A stretch of DNA of 64,000 nt. It comes from Evansella tamaricis. GTDB lineage: Bacteria; Bacillota; Bacilli; Bacillales; Salisediminibacteriaceae. The stretch's first letter is position 1; each line of letters starts with the position of its first letter. Position numbers and translations under genes: made by a program. The stretch lies in NCBI RefSeq assembly GCF_019042215.1, contig NZ_JAHQCS010000178.1:110719-174718 (forward strand), written 5' to 3'. Under the pieces are notes generated by a model. That model was not told the origin of the DNA. It searched no databases and saw only the letters and a list, made by a program, of their open reading frames with translations. Of the stretch, positions 18,204 to 28,190 are shown piece by piece.

Positions 18204-20213
18204 TTATTTTATTAAGGAATTACAGTCAATAATTAAGGCAACTTGTCCATTTCCTAATATCGTAGCACCTGAAATCGCAAACACATTTATCAAATAATTC
18301 CCAAGGGATTTTAAAACGATTTCCTGTTGTCCAATAAACGAATTCACAATTAATCCCGCCATTTTTTCTCCTTTTTTTACAATGATAACGGGATAGAATT
18401 CACCTTGTTCCATTGTTTGAGGAACTTCAAAGAACGTTGTTAAGTCTACTAATGGTACAACTTTCCCTCTAAAATTAATTACCTTCCGATTGTGAACAGT
18501 TAATATTTCACTTTTTGAAATAATCGCTGTTTCAATGATAGAAGTAAGTGGAATTGCAAAACATTCTTGTTGAACTTTCACGAGCATAACAGACATGATA
18601 GATAACGTTAATGGTAATTGTATAGAGAACGTTGTTCCTTTACCTATTTCAGAGTCAACCGTAACATTCCCGCCTAAAGCTTCTATTTTATTTTTTACCA
18701 CGTCCAATCCTACTCCGCGCCCAGATATGTCTGATAGTTGTTCTGCTGTACTTAAGCCACTAGCAAACAGCAACTCATAAATTTGTTGATCTGTTAGATT
18801 TTCTTTTTCTTTCTTTGTGATCACACCATCTGCTATAGCTTTATTTAAAACTTTTTCTTTATTTATTCCAGCACCGTCGTCTGACACTTCAATAAAGACA
18901 TGGTTTCCACTATGATAGGCTTTTAAAGTGATTTTGCTCTGTGGCGGTTTGTTGTTCCTTTGTCTTACCTCTCTCGTTTCCACACCATGATCAATGGAAT
19001 TTCGCAATAAATGGACTAGGGGGTCCCCAATCTCATCAATAACTGTACGGTCTAATTCCGTCTCAGCTCCAATGATCTCCAGTGTCACTTCTTTATTCAA
19101 TTCTTTTGCGAGGGTACGTACCATTCTTGGGAAACGATTAAAAACTTGTTCAATAGGAACCATTCTCATATTCAGAATAATATTTTGCAAATCACCGGAT
19201 ATCCTTGACATGTGTTCAACGGTTTCCGTTAACTCCTGAGACTTTACTTCCAAGGAAATTTGTTCTAATCTACCACGGTCAATGACAAGTTCTTCAAATA
19301 AATTCATTAGTGTATCAAGTCTTTCTATATTTACACGAATCGTTTTTCCCGAACCTTTACCAACCTTATTCTCAATTACCTCTGATTGATCATTTTCATT
19401 TTCTCTTTGTTCCAGTTCTACTCCCCCTTCTTGAGGAGTCTCAGGATGATTAGATTGGAATAAATTATTGACATCAACTAAATCCACTTCAACGAAAGTA
19501 ATTTCAGAGATGGTTAATATTTTGCCTTTTACTGTTTCTTCCTTTTCCCTCGTAATCAGTGTTACTTGAAAATCTTCGTCAAAGTTTTCTTCCTCCAGTT
19601 GCTCAACAGATGGGACTGCCTTTATTACTTCACCAAGTTTTTCCAACACTTCAAACACCATAAAAACTCTGGCTGCCTTTAAAATGCAATCTTCCCTTAA
19701 TGAAATCCTTATATTGTAAGCATAATATCCCTGTTCAATGGATTGAGATAAAACTGTTAATTCAAAATCATCGTAGTTTGGCAACTCAAATGGCTTTTTA
19801 GGAGTAGAAACTTCTTCCGTTGAAGCTACTTCAGTGCCCGATTCCATTTTCACCAACTCCTTCATAATGAAGGAAATTTCTCCCTTTCCATCGCCCCCAT
19901 TCTCAATATCATGCACCATACGTTCAAGTACTTCCACTGAGCTGAGAACAATGTCCAAGAGTTCACTGGAAACAACGATTGTTTTATTCCTTATCATGTC
20001 TAGTACATTTTCCAACTGATGTGTCAAATGGGCAATATCTTCATACCCCATTGTTGCAGCCATTCCCTTTAAAGTATGGGCTGAACGGAATACTTCATTA
20101 ATAAAGGATTCTTCAGTAGGATTCCTTTCCAACTTTAACAGGTAATCATTCATCGCCTGTAAATGCTCATTACTTTCATCAATAAACATATCTAAATACT
20201 GATTCTTATCCAT
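18204..20213 (-). CDS. cheA: chemotaxis histidine kinase CheA
   Basis: CheA autophosphorylates and passes phosphate to CheY and CheB. The 669-aa protein shows a P1 Hpt domain with phospho-acceptor His46 (RSAHTLKGMAA), a P2 region, P3 dimerisation helices, a P4 kinase domain with N box (HLLRNSIDHGVE), G1 (DDGAGIN) and G2 (GRGVGLDVVKNKI), and a P5 CheW-like domain ending in GNGQVALIIDCNSLI. The start is ATG 20213 behind GGGAGG. The longer frame adds only one TTG codon. It lies 13 nt downstream of cheB. Confidence 0.97.
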   Translation of the reverse strand: MDKNQYLDMFIDESNEHLQAMNDYLLKLERNPTEESFINEVFRSAHTLKGMAATMGYEDIAHLTHQLENVLDMIRNKTIVVSSELLDIVLSSVEVLERMVHDIENGGDGKGEISFIMKELVKMESGTEVASTEEVSTPKKPFELPNYDDFELTVLSQSIEQGYYAYNIRISLREDCILKAARVFMVFEVLEKLGEVIKAVPSVEQLEEENFDEDFQVTLITREKEETVKGKILTISEITFVEVDLVDVNNLFQSNHPETPQEGGVELEQRENENDQSEVIENKVGKGSGKTIRVNIERLDTLMNLFEELVIDRGRLEQISLEVKSQELTETVEHMSRISGDLQNIILNMRMVPIEQVFNRFPRMVRTLAKELNKEVTLEIIGAETELDRTVIDEIGDPLVHLLRNSIDHGVETREVRQRNNKPPQSKITLKAYHSGNHVFIEVSDDGAGINKEKVLNKAIADGVITKKEKENLTDQQIYELLFASGLSTAEQLSDISGRGVGLDVVKNKIEALGGNVTVDSEIGKGTTFSIQLPLTLSIMSVMLVKVQQECFAIPLTSIIETAIISKSEILTVHNRKVINFRGKVVPLVDLTTFFEVPQTMEQGEFYPVIIVKKGEKMAGLIVNSFIGQQEIVLKSLGNYLINVFAISGATILGNGQVALIIDCNSLIK

Positions 20214-20226
20214 CAACTTACCTCCC

Positions 20227-21276
20227 TTATTGACAAAATTTTTCTATCATTATAGACACCTGATCCAATGGAACAATTTTGTCTACCTGATTCGATTCAA
20301 TTACTGCACGTGGCATACCAAACACAACAGCCGTTTCCTTTGATTCAGCAATGACAATGGTACGATTGTTTTTCCGCAATTCCATTAATCCTTTCATCCC
20401 ATCGGAACCCATCCCTGTTAAAACAACAGCCATAACATCTTGATTTTTAACTTCAGCGATAGAATAAAACATCGTATCAACAGAAGGCCGGTGCCCACTC
20501 ATCAAAGGGGTCTGATCCAAATGAACAGCAATGGAAGTACCGATTTTTTTTATTTTTAAATGGGAGCCTCCAGGTGCAATGTATGCGATACCTTTCTTCA
20601 AAACCTCTCCATCTTCCGCTTCTTTCACTGTAATTTGTGAAATGCTGTTTAAACGTTCACTTAATGATTTAGTAAACCCTTTCGGCATATGCTGGACAAT
20701 TAAAATAGGTGCAGGGAAATCGCCATTTATTTTTGGTAAAATTTTTTGTAAAGCTTTTGGTCCTCCAGTGGAAGTTCCAATGGCAACAATCTTATTTGGC
20801 CGAAGCGGATAGTTACTAATACGTTCTACTTGCGGAAAAACAGGTTCTGTTACCTTTTTTGTATATGGCAATTGGACACTATCATTGGATGCAGCATGGA
20901 CAATTTTATTAACTAAGTCTTCCCTCACCTTATGAAAATCCAAAGATATGGAACCAGATGGTTTTGAAATAAAGTCGAAGGCCCCTATTTCCATAGCCTG
21001 AATCGTCGTATCTGCTCCTTTTTTGGTTACACTTGATACCATAATGACAGGCCTGGGATGACATTCCATAATCTTTGTTAAGGTTTCAATCCCATTCATT
21101 TCAGGCATTTCCACATCTAGGGTTACGACATCTGGATCATATTTCTGAATCTTTTCAATGGCATCCATTCCGTCCCTTGCTTTTGCTACCACCTCAATAC
21201 GGGGATCTCCGTGTAAAATATCTGATATCATTTTTCTCATAAAGGCAGAATCATCAACAACTAAGACACGAATCAT
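20227..21276 (-). CDS. cheB: chemoreceptor methylesterase/deamidase response regulator CheB
   Basis: CheB removes methyl groups from receptors when phosphorylated by CheA. The receiver domain has DDSAFMRK and phospho-acceptor Asp54 (TLDVEMPEMNG). The esterase domain carries the catalytic triad Ser169 (IGTSTGGPKAL), His196 (VQHMPKGFT) and Asp292 (GMGSDGMKG). The 349-aa protein is complete. The start overlaps the end of flhG by 4 nt (ATGA). Confidence 0.97.
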   Translation of the reverse strand: MIRVLVVDDSAFMRKMISDILHGDPRIEVVAKARDGMDAIEKIQKYDPDVVTLDVEMPEMNGIETLTKIMECHPRPVIMVSSVTKKGADTTIQAMEIGAFDFISKPSGSISLDFHKVREDLVNKIVHAASNDSVQLPYTKKVTEPVFPQVERISNYPLRPNKIVAIGTSTGGPKALQKILPKINGDFPAPILIVQHMPKGFTKSLSERLNSISQITVKEAEDGEVLKKGIAYIAPGGSHLKIKKIGTSIAVHLDQTPLMSGHRPSVDTMFYSIAEVKNQDVMAVVLTGMGSDGMKGLMELRKNNRTIVIAESKETAVVFGMPRAVIESNQVDKIVPLDQVSIMIEKFCQ

Positions 21277-22163
21277 CGGTTGATCGCCCCCTTTCGAAAA
21301 AGGCGCATCCTTAACTTTGTAATAAAACCAGTGATGGAACTTCTAGTCTCCTCCCTGTCGCTCCCTTGTAAATAACGAAGTACCCCTTCATCAATGGCCA
21401 AAGATGATGAAGCACTTGGAGCAAGTATGATGGATGGAGACTGGGATCTTACACCTTTCCATACCATTTCGTCTTCTGGAATGGAAATTAGATGGATAAT
21501 CTCTTTTTCTAAAAATTCCTTACATACGTTGGATACATTTGTTGCGGTAGATAACCCTTCCCGATAATGACGAACTCTATTTACAATTAGGGAAAGTGGT
21601 ATATTTTCATCTTCAAGATGTATAAATTTAATCATCGCGTACGCGTCCGTTATAGCTGTTGGTTCTGGCGTGGTAATGATAAATATTTCATGGGCAGACA
21701 ATAAAAATTGAAGACTGTTGATGGATATCCCGGCACCAATATCAAAGAAGATATAATCATATTTTGCTAAGGAAGAAATCTGTTGAATAAAATAGTCTAG
21801 TTTTAGTTGATCCATAGAGAAAATTTCTGTTAACCCGGAACCCCCGGAAACAAAGGATAATCCTAAAGGTCCCTCGACAATGATCTCTTCAATGGGCAGT
21901 GTATCCTGCAACATATCTACAATGGAATATGATGAAGTTATTCCAAGTAAAATATCAACGTTGGCCATTCCAATATCTAAATCAATAATGAGGACTTTTT
22001 TTCCGTGATTCTGAAGCCCCAATGCAAAGTTAATTGTAAAACTGGACTTCCCAACACCACCTTTTCCACTCGCGACCGCTACAACTTTTGTTTCTATTTT
22101 CTCTTCACTGTTGTCCAATGCTCTTTTCATTTTTACTCGTAGATCCGCTGCTTGATCATTCAT
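21273..22163 (-). CDS. flhG: flagellum site and number regulator FlhG (YlxH), MinD-like ATPase
   Basis: FlhG is a MinD/ParA-type ATPase that works with FlhF to control flagellar placement. The deviant Walker A, SGKGGVGKSSFTINFALGL, is near residues 32-50, followed by DLDIGMANVDILLG and the switch region FFDIGAGI. In other Bacillaceae FlhG also binds FliM/FliY. Length is 296 aa. It lies 7 nt after flhF and overlaps cheB by 4 nt. Confidence 0.94.
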   Translation of the reverse strand: MNDQAADLRVKMKRALDNSEEKIETKVVAVASGKGGVGKSSFTINFALGLQNHGKKVLIIDLDIGMANVDILLGITSSYSIVDMLQDTLPIEEIIVEGPLGLSFVSGGSGLTEIFSMDQLKLDYFIQQISSLAKYDYIFFDIGAGISINSLQFLLSAHEIFIITTPEPTAITDAYAMIKFIHLEDENIPLSLIVNRVRHYREGLSTATNVSNVCKEFLEKEIIHLISIPEDEMVWKGVRSQSPSIILAPSASSSLAIDEGVLRYLQGSDREETRSSITGFITKLRMRLFRKGAINR

Positions 22164-22170
22164 CGTATGG

Positions 22171-23283
22171 TCATCTCCTTACTACATGATTGACCACCAT
22201 TTCCGATGTTGGCACTAAAATATCATCGGGAACGTTTTGTCCGTTTGTTATATAGGAATATCCAAGTTTATAATCTGCAAAGACGTTAACCATAACACCG
22301 AAAGTATCCGTTTCATCTGCTTTTGTAAAAATGACTTTATCAATTTCAATCAATTGAAACTGCTCAATTATTTTTTTCATATCACGATATTTTGAAGTGA
22401 GGGATAGAACTAGATGTGTCTCCATCTCATTTGAAAAGTCGATTACTTTACGTAGTTGCTCTACATAAATAGTATTTCGGAAATTTCTCCCAGCTGAATC
22501 AACTAAAATAAAGTCATAATCCTTTAATTTATTCTTCGCCAACTGAAAGTCTTCCACTGAATATGCCACTTCCACCGGCGCATTTAAAATCTCTCCATAA
22601 GTTTTTAGTTGATTAATTGCAGCAATACGATAAGTATCGGTCGTAATAAATGCTACCTTCTTTTTATCCACTAGGGCAGCCTTTGCTGCAATTTTTGCTA
22701 GAGTCGTTGTCTTTCCTACACCTGTTGGACCAACTAAGTTTAAAAATCGTTTATTATAGGAAAATGGACCACAATCTATGGATTGAATGTATTCCTTTAA
22801 CCCCTCTTTTAGCCAATGTAATAATTCCGTTTCACTTTTTCTTTCTCCCGATTGTGAATACCACCGCTTAACCAGATTATCCATGATGTTAATACGGTGT
22901 ACATCTCCAATTTCTTGGGAGCAAAGAATGTCATTTAATTCCTTTAAATAACCAGGGTAGTTTTCCATGGACAACCTTTGATGTTGAATCATTTTTTTTA
23001 GCTCAGTAATTTCATCCTTCCACTCACTATTATTTTGTTCTGATCTTCTCTTTGCTGAAGATGAAAGGGTATTTTGCTGTCCTTTTAATTTCTTCCTTTC
23101 CTTCGGCTGAGGCTTTGGATCAATGGCAGCAATAACTTCTATTTTTTTCTTAGTAAAGAATCCTAGAAATCCACCTGTATCAATGTTCTTTGAATTGAGT
23201 ATAACTGCATTGCTTCCCAATTCTTCTTTTACCTTTGTCATAGCTTCCGGCATTGTATTGGCTATTATTTTTTTTACCTTCAT
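22171..23283 (-). CDS. flhF: signal-recognition-particle-like GTPase FlhF
   Basis: FlhF is the third SRP-type GTPase beside Ffh and FtsY and positions flagella. After a basic, charged N-terminal region (about 1-100) come the N domain and the G domain with [15 protein letters not shown] (near 183-197), the DTYRIAAINQLKTYGE motif, the DSAGRN switch and the TKADET specificity motif. The protein is 370 aa. Its ATG overlaps the flhA stop by 4 nt. Confidence 0.96.
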   Translation of the reverse strand: MKVKKIIANTMPEAMTKVKEELGSNAVILNSKNIDTGGFLGFFTKKKIEVIAAIDPKPQPKERKKLKGQQNTLSSSAKRRSEQNNSEWKDEITELKKMIQHQRLSMENYPGYLKELNDILCSQEIGDVHRINIMDNLVKRWYSQSGERKSETELLHWLKEGLKEYIQSIDCGPFSYNKRFLNLVGPTGVGKTTTLAKIAAKAALVDKKKVAFITTDTYRIAAINQLKTYGEILNAPVEVAYSVEDFQLAKNKLKDYDFILVDSAGRNFRNTIYVEQLRKVIDFSNEMETHLVLSLTSKYRDMKKIIEQFQLIEIDKVIFTKADETDTFGVMVNVFADYKLGYSYITNGQNVPDDILVPTSEMVVNHVVRR

Positions 23284-25322
23284 GAGACATTCACCACCCC
23301 GACACTTTGAACTTCAATATGTGACTCTAATTCATTATAGGAAAGTACTGGTATTTGTGGAATGTACCGTTCCAATAAATGCCTAATATACATTCTCACA
23401 GCAGGAGAACATAATATAATTGGCATTTGACCCGTTTCTTGCATTCTATCAATTTCTCCCATGGTATGTTCGATAATCGTCTGCATCGTAGACGGGTCTA
23501 AGTTAAGGAAACTCCCATGTTCTGTTTGCTGAACGGCATCTGCAACCATTTTTTCAACCGTTCCACTTACTGTAATCACATATAATGTTTCTCCATCTGG
23601 CACATATTGCTTTGTAATTTGCCTGGACAAAGATTGTCTTACATATTCTGTTAATAAATCAGTATCTTTTGTCATTTGTCCATAATCTGCCAATGTCTCA
23701 AAGATAATCGGCAGATTTCGAATGGACACTTTTTCTTTTAACAGGTGACTCAATACCTTTTGAATTTCTCCGGTTGACAAGGGATTAGGAGTAACCTCTT
23801 CCACAAGAGTAGGATATGTTTCATTTAAATGGTCAATCAGTTGTTTTGTTTCTTGTCTTCCTATTAATTCGTGTGCGTGCCGTTTTACAACTTCGGTTAA
23901 ATGGGTGGATACGACCGAGGGAGGGTCCACTACGGTGTATCCTGCTAACTCTGCCTGTTCTTTCAAGTCTTCTGATATCCAAATAGCTGGTAAACCAAAG
24001 GCAGGTTCAAGTGTTTCTATTCCTACAATATTTTCATCATCTACCCCTGGGCTCATCGCCATAAAATGATCCAGTAAGAGTTCTCCCTTTGCCACTTCAT
24101 TCCCTTTGATTTTAATAGAATATTCGTTTGGCTGAAGTTGTATATTATCACGGATTCTAATAACCGGAACAATCATTCCCATTTCTATGGCCAATTGTCT
24201 ACGAATCATCACTACACGATCTAATAAGTCTCCCCCTTGATTTGCATCTGCCAATGGAATCAATCCGTATCCAAATTCAAATTCAATGGGATCAATTTGT
24301 AAAAGGCTCACGACACTCTCAGGTGATTTTATTTCATTCTCTATTTCCTCTTGTTCTCCGTCCCCATCGGGAAAATCCTCAACTTTTGAATCGTTTCGGA
24401 TCAGTAAAAATCCTCCCACTACCAATAAACCACCAACAATCGTTGTTACGAAGGAATCAATTGGAGTAAAGAATCCTAATAAGGCTATGGTTCCACCGGC
24501 CACATATAGCATCTTTGGATAAGCCAATAATTGCTTTGTAATATCATGCCCGAGATTTCCCTCCGAGGCAGCACGAGTGACGACAATACCTGTTGCAGTT
24601 GATATAAGTAACGCTGGAATCTGACTGACAAGACCATCCCCAACCGTCAAAAGTGTATATTTCCCAGCAGCCTCTCCTATCGCTAGTCCCTCCTGCATCA
24701 TTCCTATCACTAGTCCGAAGATAATATTTATTAATACGATGACAATCCCTGCTATGGCGTCCCCTTTAACAAATTTACTGGCACCATCCATGGAACCGTA
24801 AAAATCAGCTTCTTGTTCTATTTTTTTTCTCCGCTCTCTCGCTTCAATGTCTGAGATAATACCTGCATTCAAATCAGCATCTATACTCATTTGTTTTCCT
24901 GGCATTGCATCCAGTGTAAATCTGGCACCAACTTCGGAAACCCTCTCCGCCCCTTTGGTGATAACGATAAACTGGATAACAATTAAGATAATAAAAACAA
25001 CAAATCCTACTAGAGCATTCCCTCCAACAACAAACTGTCCAAAAGTTTCGATTACATTCCCTGCATTTCCCTGATTTCCAAGGATCGCCCTCGTGGTAGA
25101 AACATTTAGTCCAAGCCGGAATAAAGTGATCAACAACAGTAGAGTTGGAAAAATAGAAAACTGCAACGGCTCCCTTGTATTCATGGAGACTAGAATAATT
25201 AATAGGGCAATTGATATATTAATAATAATTAAGAAGTCAATCATTCCAGTTGGAAGAGGAATAATTAACATGATGACAATAAGGATAACTCCTAATAAAA
25301 TACTAAAATCTCTGACTGCCAT
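23280..25322 (-). CDS. flhA: flagellar export gate protein FlhA
   Basis: FlhA forms the nonameric ring of the flagellar type III export gate. About eight membrane helices fill the first 310 residues, with the conserved FHIPEP-type cytoplasmic loop (KGAERVSEVGARFTLDAMPG, then SIDADLNAG). The large cytoplasmic domain, which docks chaperones and substrates, follows. I place the start at ATG 25322 (680 aa) behind GGAAGGAGAGG. The frame beginning at 25346 would start within that ribosome-binding region. Confidence 0.96.
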   Translation of the reverse strand: MAVRDFSILLGVILIVIMLIIPLPTGMIDFLIIINISIALLIILVSMNTREPLQFSIFPTLLLLITLFRLGLNVSTTRAILGNQGNAGNVIETFGQFVVGGNALVGFVVFIILIVIQFIVITKGAERVSEVGARFTLDAMPGKQMSIDADLNAGIISDIEARERRKKIEQEADFYGSMDGASKFVKGDAIAGIVIVLINIIFGLVIGMMQEGLAIGEAAGKYTLLTVGDGLVSQIPALLISTATGIVVTRAASEGNLGHDITKQLLAYPKMLYVAGGTIALLGFFTPIDSFVTTIVGGLLVVGGFLLIRNDSKVEDFPDGDGEQEEIENEIKSPESVVSLLQIDPIEFEFGYGLIPLADANQGGDLLDRVVMIRRQLAIEMGMIVPVIRIRDNIQLQPNEYSIKIKGNEVAKGELLLDHFMAMSPGVDDENIVGIETLEPAFGLPAIWISEDLKEQAELAGYTVVDPPSVVSTHLTEVVKRHAHELIGRQETKQLIDHLNETYPTLVEEVTPNPLSTGEIQKVLSHLLKEKVSIRNLPIIFETLADYGQMTKDTDLLTEYVRQSLSRQITKQYVPDGETLYVITVSGTVEKMVADAVQQTEHGSFLNLDPSTMQTIIEHTMGEIDRMQETGQMPIILCSPAVRMYIRHLLERYIPQIPVLSYNELESHIEVQSVGVVNVS

Positions 25323-25355
25323 GTTACCCTCTCCTTCCCCCAACATCGTGTATCG

Positions 25356-26435
25356 TTATACTTTGTTTTGTATTCGATACACATATGCGAGCACCTCAGC
25401 AACCGCCTTAAACAGTTCTTCTGGTACTTGGTCACCAATCTCCCCCTGACTGTAAAGTGCCCGGGCTAATGGTCTATTTTCAACCGTAATAACATCATTA
25501 TGTTTTGCAATACTAATAATTTTTAGTGCGATATAGTCAACACCTTTTGCTATGATTACTGGTGCTTCCATTTTGCTATTGTCGTATTTTAATGCAACGG
25601 CATAATGAGTAGGATTTGTAATCACAACATCTGCTTTTGGAACTTCCTGCATCATTCTGCTCATAGCCATTTGACGCTGTTTTTCTTTTATTTTTGACTT
25701 AATGAGGGGATCCCCCTCTGTTTTCTTGTACTCATCCTTCACGTCTTGTTTAGACATTCGGATATTTTTTTCATGATCGTACTTTTGGTACATATAATCG
25801 AGCACCGCTAAAAAAATTAACAGTATTGCTACCCCTAATCCCATATAGACGGTTAGATTTCCGACCATTCGGATTCCATCCTTGAGCGAGTACATGGAGA
25901 GCTTTAAAATATCATCTATATACACCCACAAAATACTGAAGGATACTATTCCAACTAAGATTATCTTGAGCATTGATTTTAAGAATTCCACTAAAGCCCT
26001 AATGGAAAAAATACGTTTTGCCCCTTTAATGGGGTCTATTTTTTCTAATTTCATTTTTATTGCCTCTGGAGCAATAAGAAAGCCAACTTGAAGATAATTA
26101 CTGAAGATTCCTGCAATCATGGCGATAAACATGATAGGCGCCACTACCATGACTGCCTGGTAAGTATATTCTAAAAACATTGCCTGAACATTCTCTTCCG
26201 TCAGTTCGAGCAGCAAATATTCTTGAAAGCTAAATCCCATAATTGAAAGGAGTTGCTCTGATGCAAATGGACCGATGAACAAAAATGATAAAAAAACAAA
26301 TAATAATATAAATGCAGTATTCACATCGGTACTCTTTGCTACCTGACCTTTATCCCTTGATTCCTTCCGTTTTTTAGGAGTTGCTTTCTCTGTTTTCTCT
26401 TGAGAAAAATATTGTAAATCTAGTGAGAGATACAT
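25356..26435 (-). CDS. flhB: flagellar export switch protein FlhB
   Basis: FlhB is the export-gate component whose self-cleavage switches specificity from rod/hook to filament substrates. Four membrane helices occupy the first about 210 residues. The cytoplasmic domain has the autocleavage motif NPTH at 274-277, so cleavage falls after Asn274. The conserved AVALKYD, GVDYIALKIISIAKHNDV and NRPLARALY segments follow. The protein is 359 aa. A second, stand-alone copy of this C-terminal region is encoded at 54927-55232. Confidence 0.97.
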   Translation of the reverse strand: MYLSLDLQYFSQEKTEKATPKKRKESRDKGQVAKSTDVNTAFILLFVFLSFLFIGPFASEQLLSIMGFSFQEYLLLELTEENVQAMFLEYTYQAVMVVAPIMFIAMIAGIFSNYLQVGFLIAPEAIKMKLEKIDPIKGAKRIFSIRALVEFLKSMLKIILVGIVSFSILWVYIDDILKLSMYSLKDGIRMVGNLTVYMGLGVAILLIFLAVLDYMYQKYDHEKNIRMSKQDVKDEYKKTEGDPLIKSKIKEKQRQMAMSRMMQEVPKADVVITNPTHYAVALKYDNSKMEAPVIIAKGVDYIALKIISIAKHNDVITVENRPLARALYSQGEIGDQVPEELFKAVAEVLAYVYRIQNKV

Positions 26436-26438
26436 TTT

Positions 26439-27215
26439 CTAAATCCCTCCATAAAGTTGCATCAACGTACGCATTGTTAACGTCATTGTTTCAATAAGGT
26501 GTTGAACAAGAACGAAAAATGGTGCCATTACCAAAAACAGCATAATGAAACCTGCAATGATCTTTAACGGCAGTCCCACCACAAATACATTGACCTGTGG
26601 AACCGTTCTGGAAATAATTCCTAATGCAACATCGATCAAAAATAAAGATCCAACAAGGGGCATCGCCATTTGAAAGGCAATAATGAACATTGTATTAAAA
26701 CTTGTTACAACAAAGTTAAGAACGTTTCGATCACCAAATGGCAAAAACAATTGATCCATCGGAACAAAAAGATAGCTATAATAAACCCCGTCCAAGAGAA
26801 GATGATGAGCATCGGTTGCTAATAAAAATAGGAGAGCAAACGTATATAAATATCCACCCGTCAAAGGACTCTGGGCACCTGTTTGCGGATCGATAACATT
26901 AGCGATCATAAAACCCATTTTTATATCGATAAATCCACCTGCCACTTGGATTGCATATAACATGGCCATCGCCAGTAACCCTACCGATAATCCCATAAGT
27001 ACTTCTTTTATAATTAATAAATAGAAATAATAGTTCACTTCCAATAGTGGCCAATCTCCACTAAAAAACATAATCCATGAAAGAAAAACTGATAGTCCCA
27101 CTTTCATAGAAGCTGGGATATTCTGATAGGAGAAAAAAGGCAATGTGATCATGAATGCTGAAATTCGTACTAGAATTAATAGAAATGCCGGAAACCACTG
27201 AAATAACTCTAACAT
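26439..27215 (-). CDS. fliR: flagellar export gate protein FliR
   Basis: FliR is a membrane component of the export-gate core with FliP and FliQ. The 258-aa protein is highly hydrophobic with about six helices. Typical signatures are present, such as GLAMAMLYAIQVAGGFIDIKMG, IDPQTGAQSPL and GLPLKIIAGFIMLF. It lies 3 nt from flhB and 4 nt from fliQ. A translational fusion with FlhB, known in some clostridia, is not present. Confidence 0.96.
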   Translation of the reverse strand: MLELFQWFPAFLLILVRISAFMITLPFFSYQNIPASMKVGLSVFLSWIMFFSGDWPLLEVNYYFYLLIIKEVLMGLSVGLLAMAMLYAIQVAGGFIDIKMGFMIANVIDPQTGAQSPLTGGYLYTFALLFLLATDAHHLLLDGVYYSYLFVPMDQLFLPFGDRNVLNFVVTSFNTMFIIAFQMAMPLVGSLFLIDVALGIISRTVPQVNVFVVGLPLKIIAGFIMLFLVMAPFFVLVQHLIETMTLTMRTLMQLYGGI

Positions 27216-27219
27216 TCCC

Positions 27220-27489
27220 TTACCCTACAAACTGATGCAAGTTGCTAAAGATTTGCTGGGCAAAACTTAGTGCATGGGAAAGCATCCAAGGTCCGAAAAT
27301 GATTAGTGCAAGGAGTACGCCAACTATTTTTGGAATAAATGCTAAAGTTTGCTCTTGAATCTGTGTTGTAGCCTGAAAAATACTAACGATCAAGCCAATT
27401 CCCAGTGCTGTAATCAGGAGTGGTCCAGCGATTACCAACACAGTGAATATCCCTCTTTCAGCTAACGAAATTACCATCTCAGATGACAT
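27220..27489 (-). CDS. fliQ: flagellar export gate protein FliQ
   Basis: FliQ is the small two-helix export-gate protein. The 89-aa sequence has the family core IGLIVSIFQATTQIQEQTLAF and the second hairpin helix IVGVLLALIIFGPWML. I place the start at ATG 27489 (MSSEM), 8 nt after an AAAGGTG site. A second in-frame ATG at 27495 is almost as good. The longer frame to 27543 would overlap fliP and lacks a ribosome-binding site. Confidence 0.95.
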   Translation of the reverse strand: MSSEMVISLAERGIFTVLVIAGPLLITALGIGLIVSIFQATTQIQEQTLAFIPKIVGVLLALIIFGPWMLSHALSFAQQIFSNLHQFVG

Positions 27490-27503
27490 TGACATCACAC
27501 CTT

Positions 27504-28190
27504 TTAAAAACTTAATAGTAAAGAACGGACAACTAAATGCCACCCATCAACCATGACAAAAAGTAAAATTTTAAACGGTAAAGCAATCATGACAGGGGGA
27601 AGCATCATCATTCCCATAGACATTAGAACACTTGCCACAACCATATCAATTACCAAAAAGGGTACGAAAATCATAAACCCAATCTGAAAAGCTGTTTTCA
27701 ATTCACTTATTGCAAATGCGGGAACCATCGCAGTTAATGGAATATCATCTAACGTTTCAGGCCGCGGCAATCCTGCATACCCCATAAACAACGCTAAATC
27801 CTTTTCCCTCGTGTGTTTTGCCATAAATTCTTTAATAGGTAATGCAGCCGCATCGAAAGCCTCTTCTTGCGACATCTCCCCTTCAAAAAGTGGCTGTAAT
27901 GCCATTTCGTTCACTTCTGAGAACACAGGAGCCATAATAAAAAATGTAATAAATAGTGCGAGACCAACTATTACTTGATTTGGAGGCATTTGCTGGGTTG
28001 CCAGACCCGTACGGACAAAAGAAAGTACAATTACAATCCTCGTAAAACAAGTCATTAATATTAAAATACTTGGTGCTAGTGATAGTACTGTTAATAGAAG
28101 TAATAATTGCACAGTAGCTGTGAGATTTCCAGGCTCTTCACTGAATATATCTAGAGCAGGAATCTGTATCATAGAAACTATCTCTATCAT
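27504..28190 (-). CDS. fliP: flagellar export gate protein FliP
   Basis: FliP forms the pentameric core of the export gate. The sequence has the family signature blocks CFTRIVIVLSFVRTGLATQQMPPNQV and FQIGFMIFVPFLVIDMVVAS, then GMMMLPPVMIALPFK, with about four membrane segments. The 228-aa protein begins with a short hydrophobic N-terminus. The ATG overlaps the fliO stop by 4 nt. Confidence 0.97.
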   Translation of the reverse strand: MIEIVSMIQIPALDIFSEEPGNLTATVQLLLLLTVLSLAPSILILMTCFTRIVIVLSFVRTGLATQQMPPNQVIVGLALFITFFIMAPVFSEVNEMALQPLFEGEMSQEEAFDAAALPIKEFMAKHTREKDLALFMGYAGLPRPETLDDIPLTAMVPAFAISELKTAFQIGFMIFVPFLVIDMVVASVLMSMGMMMLPPVMIALPFKILLFVMVDGWHLVVRSLLLSF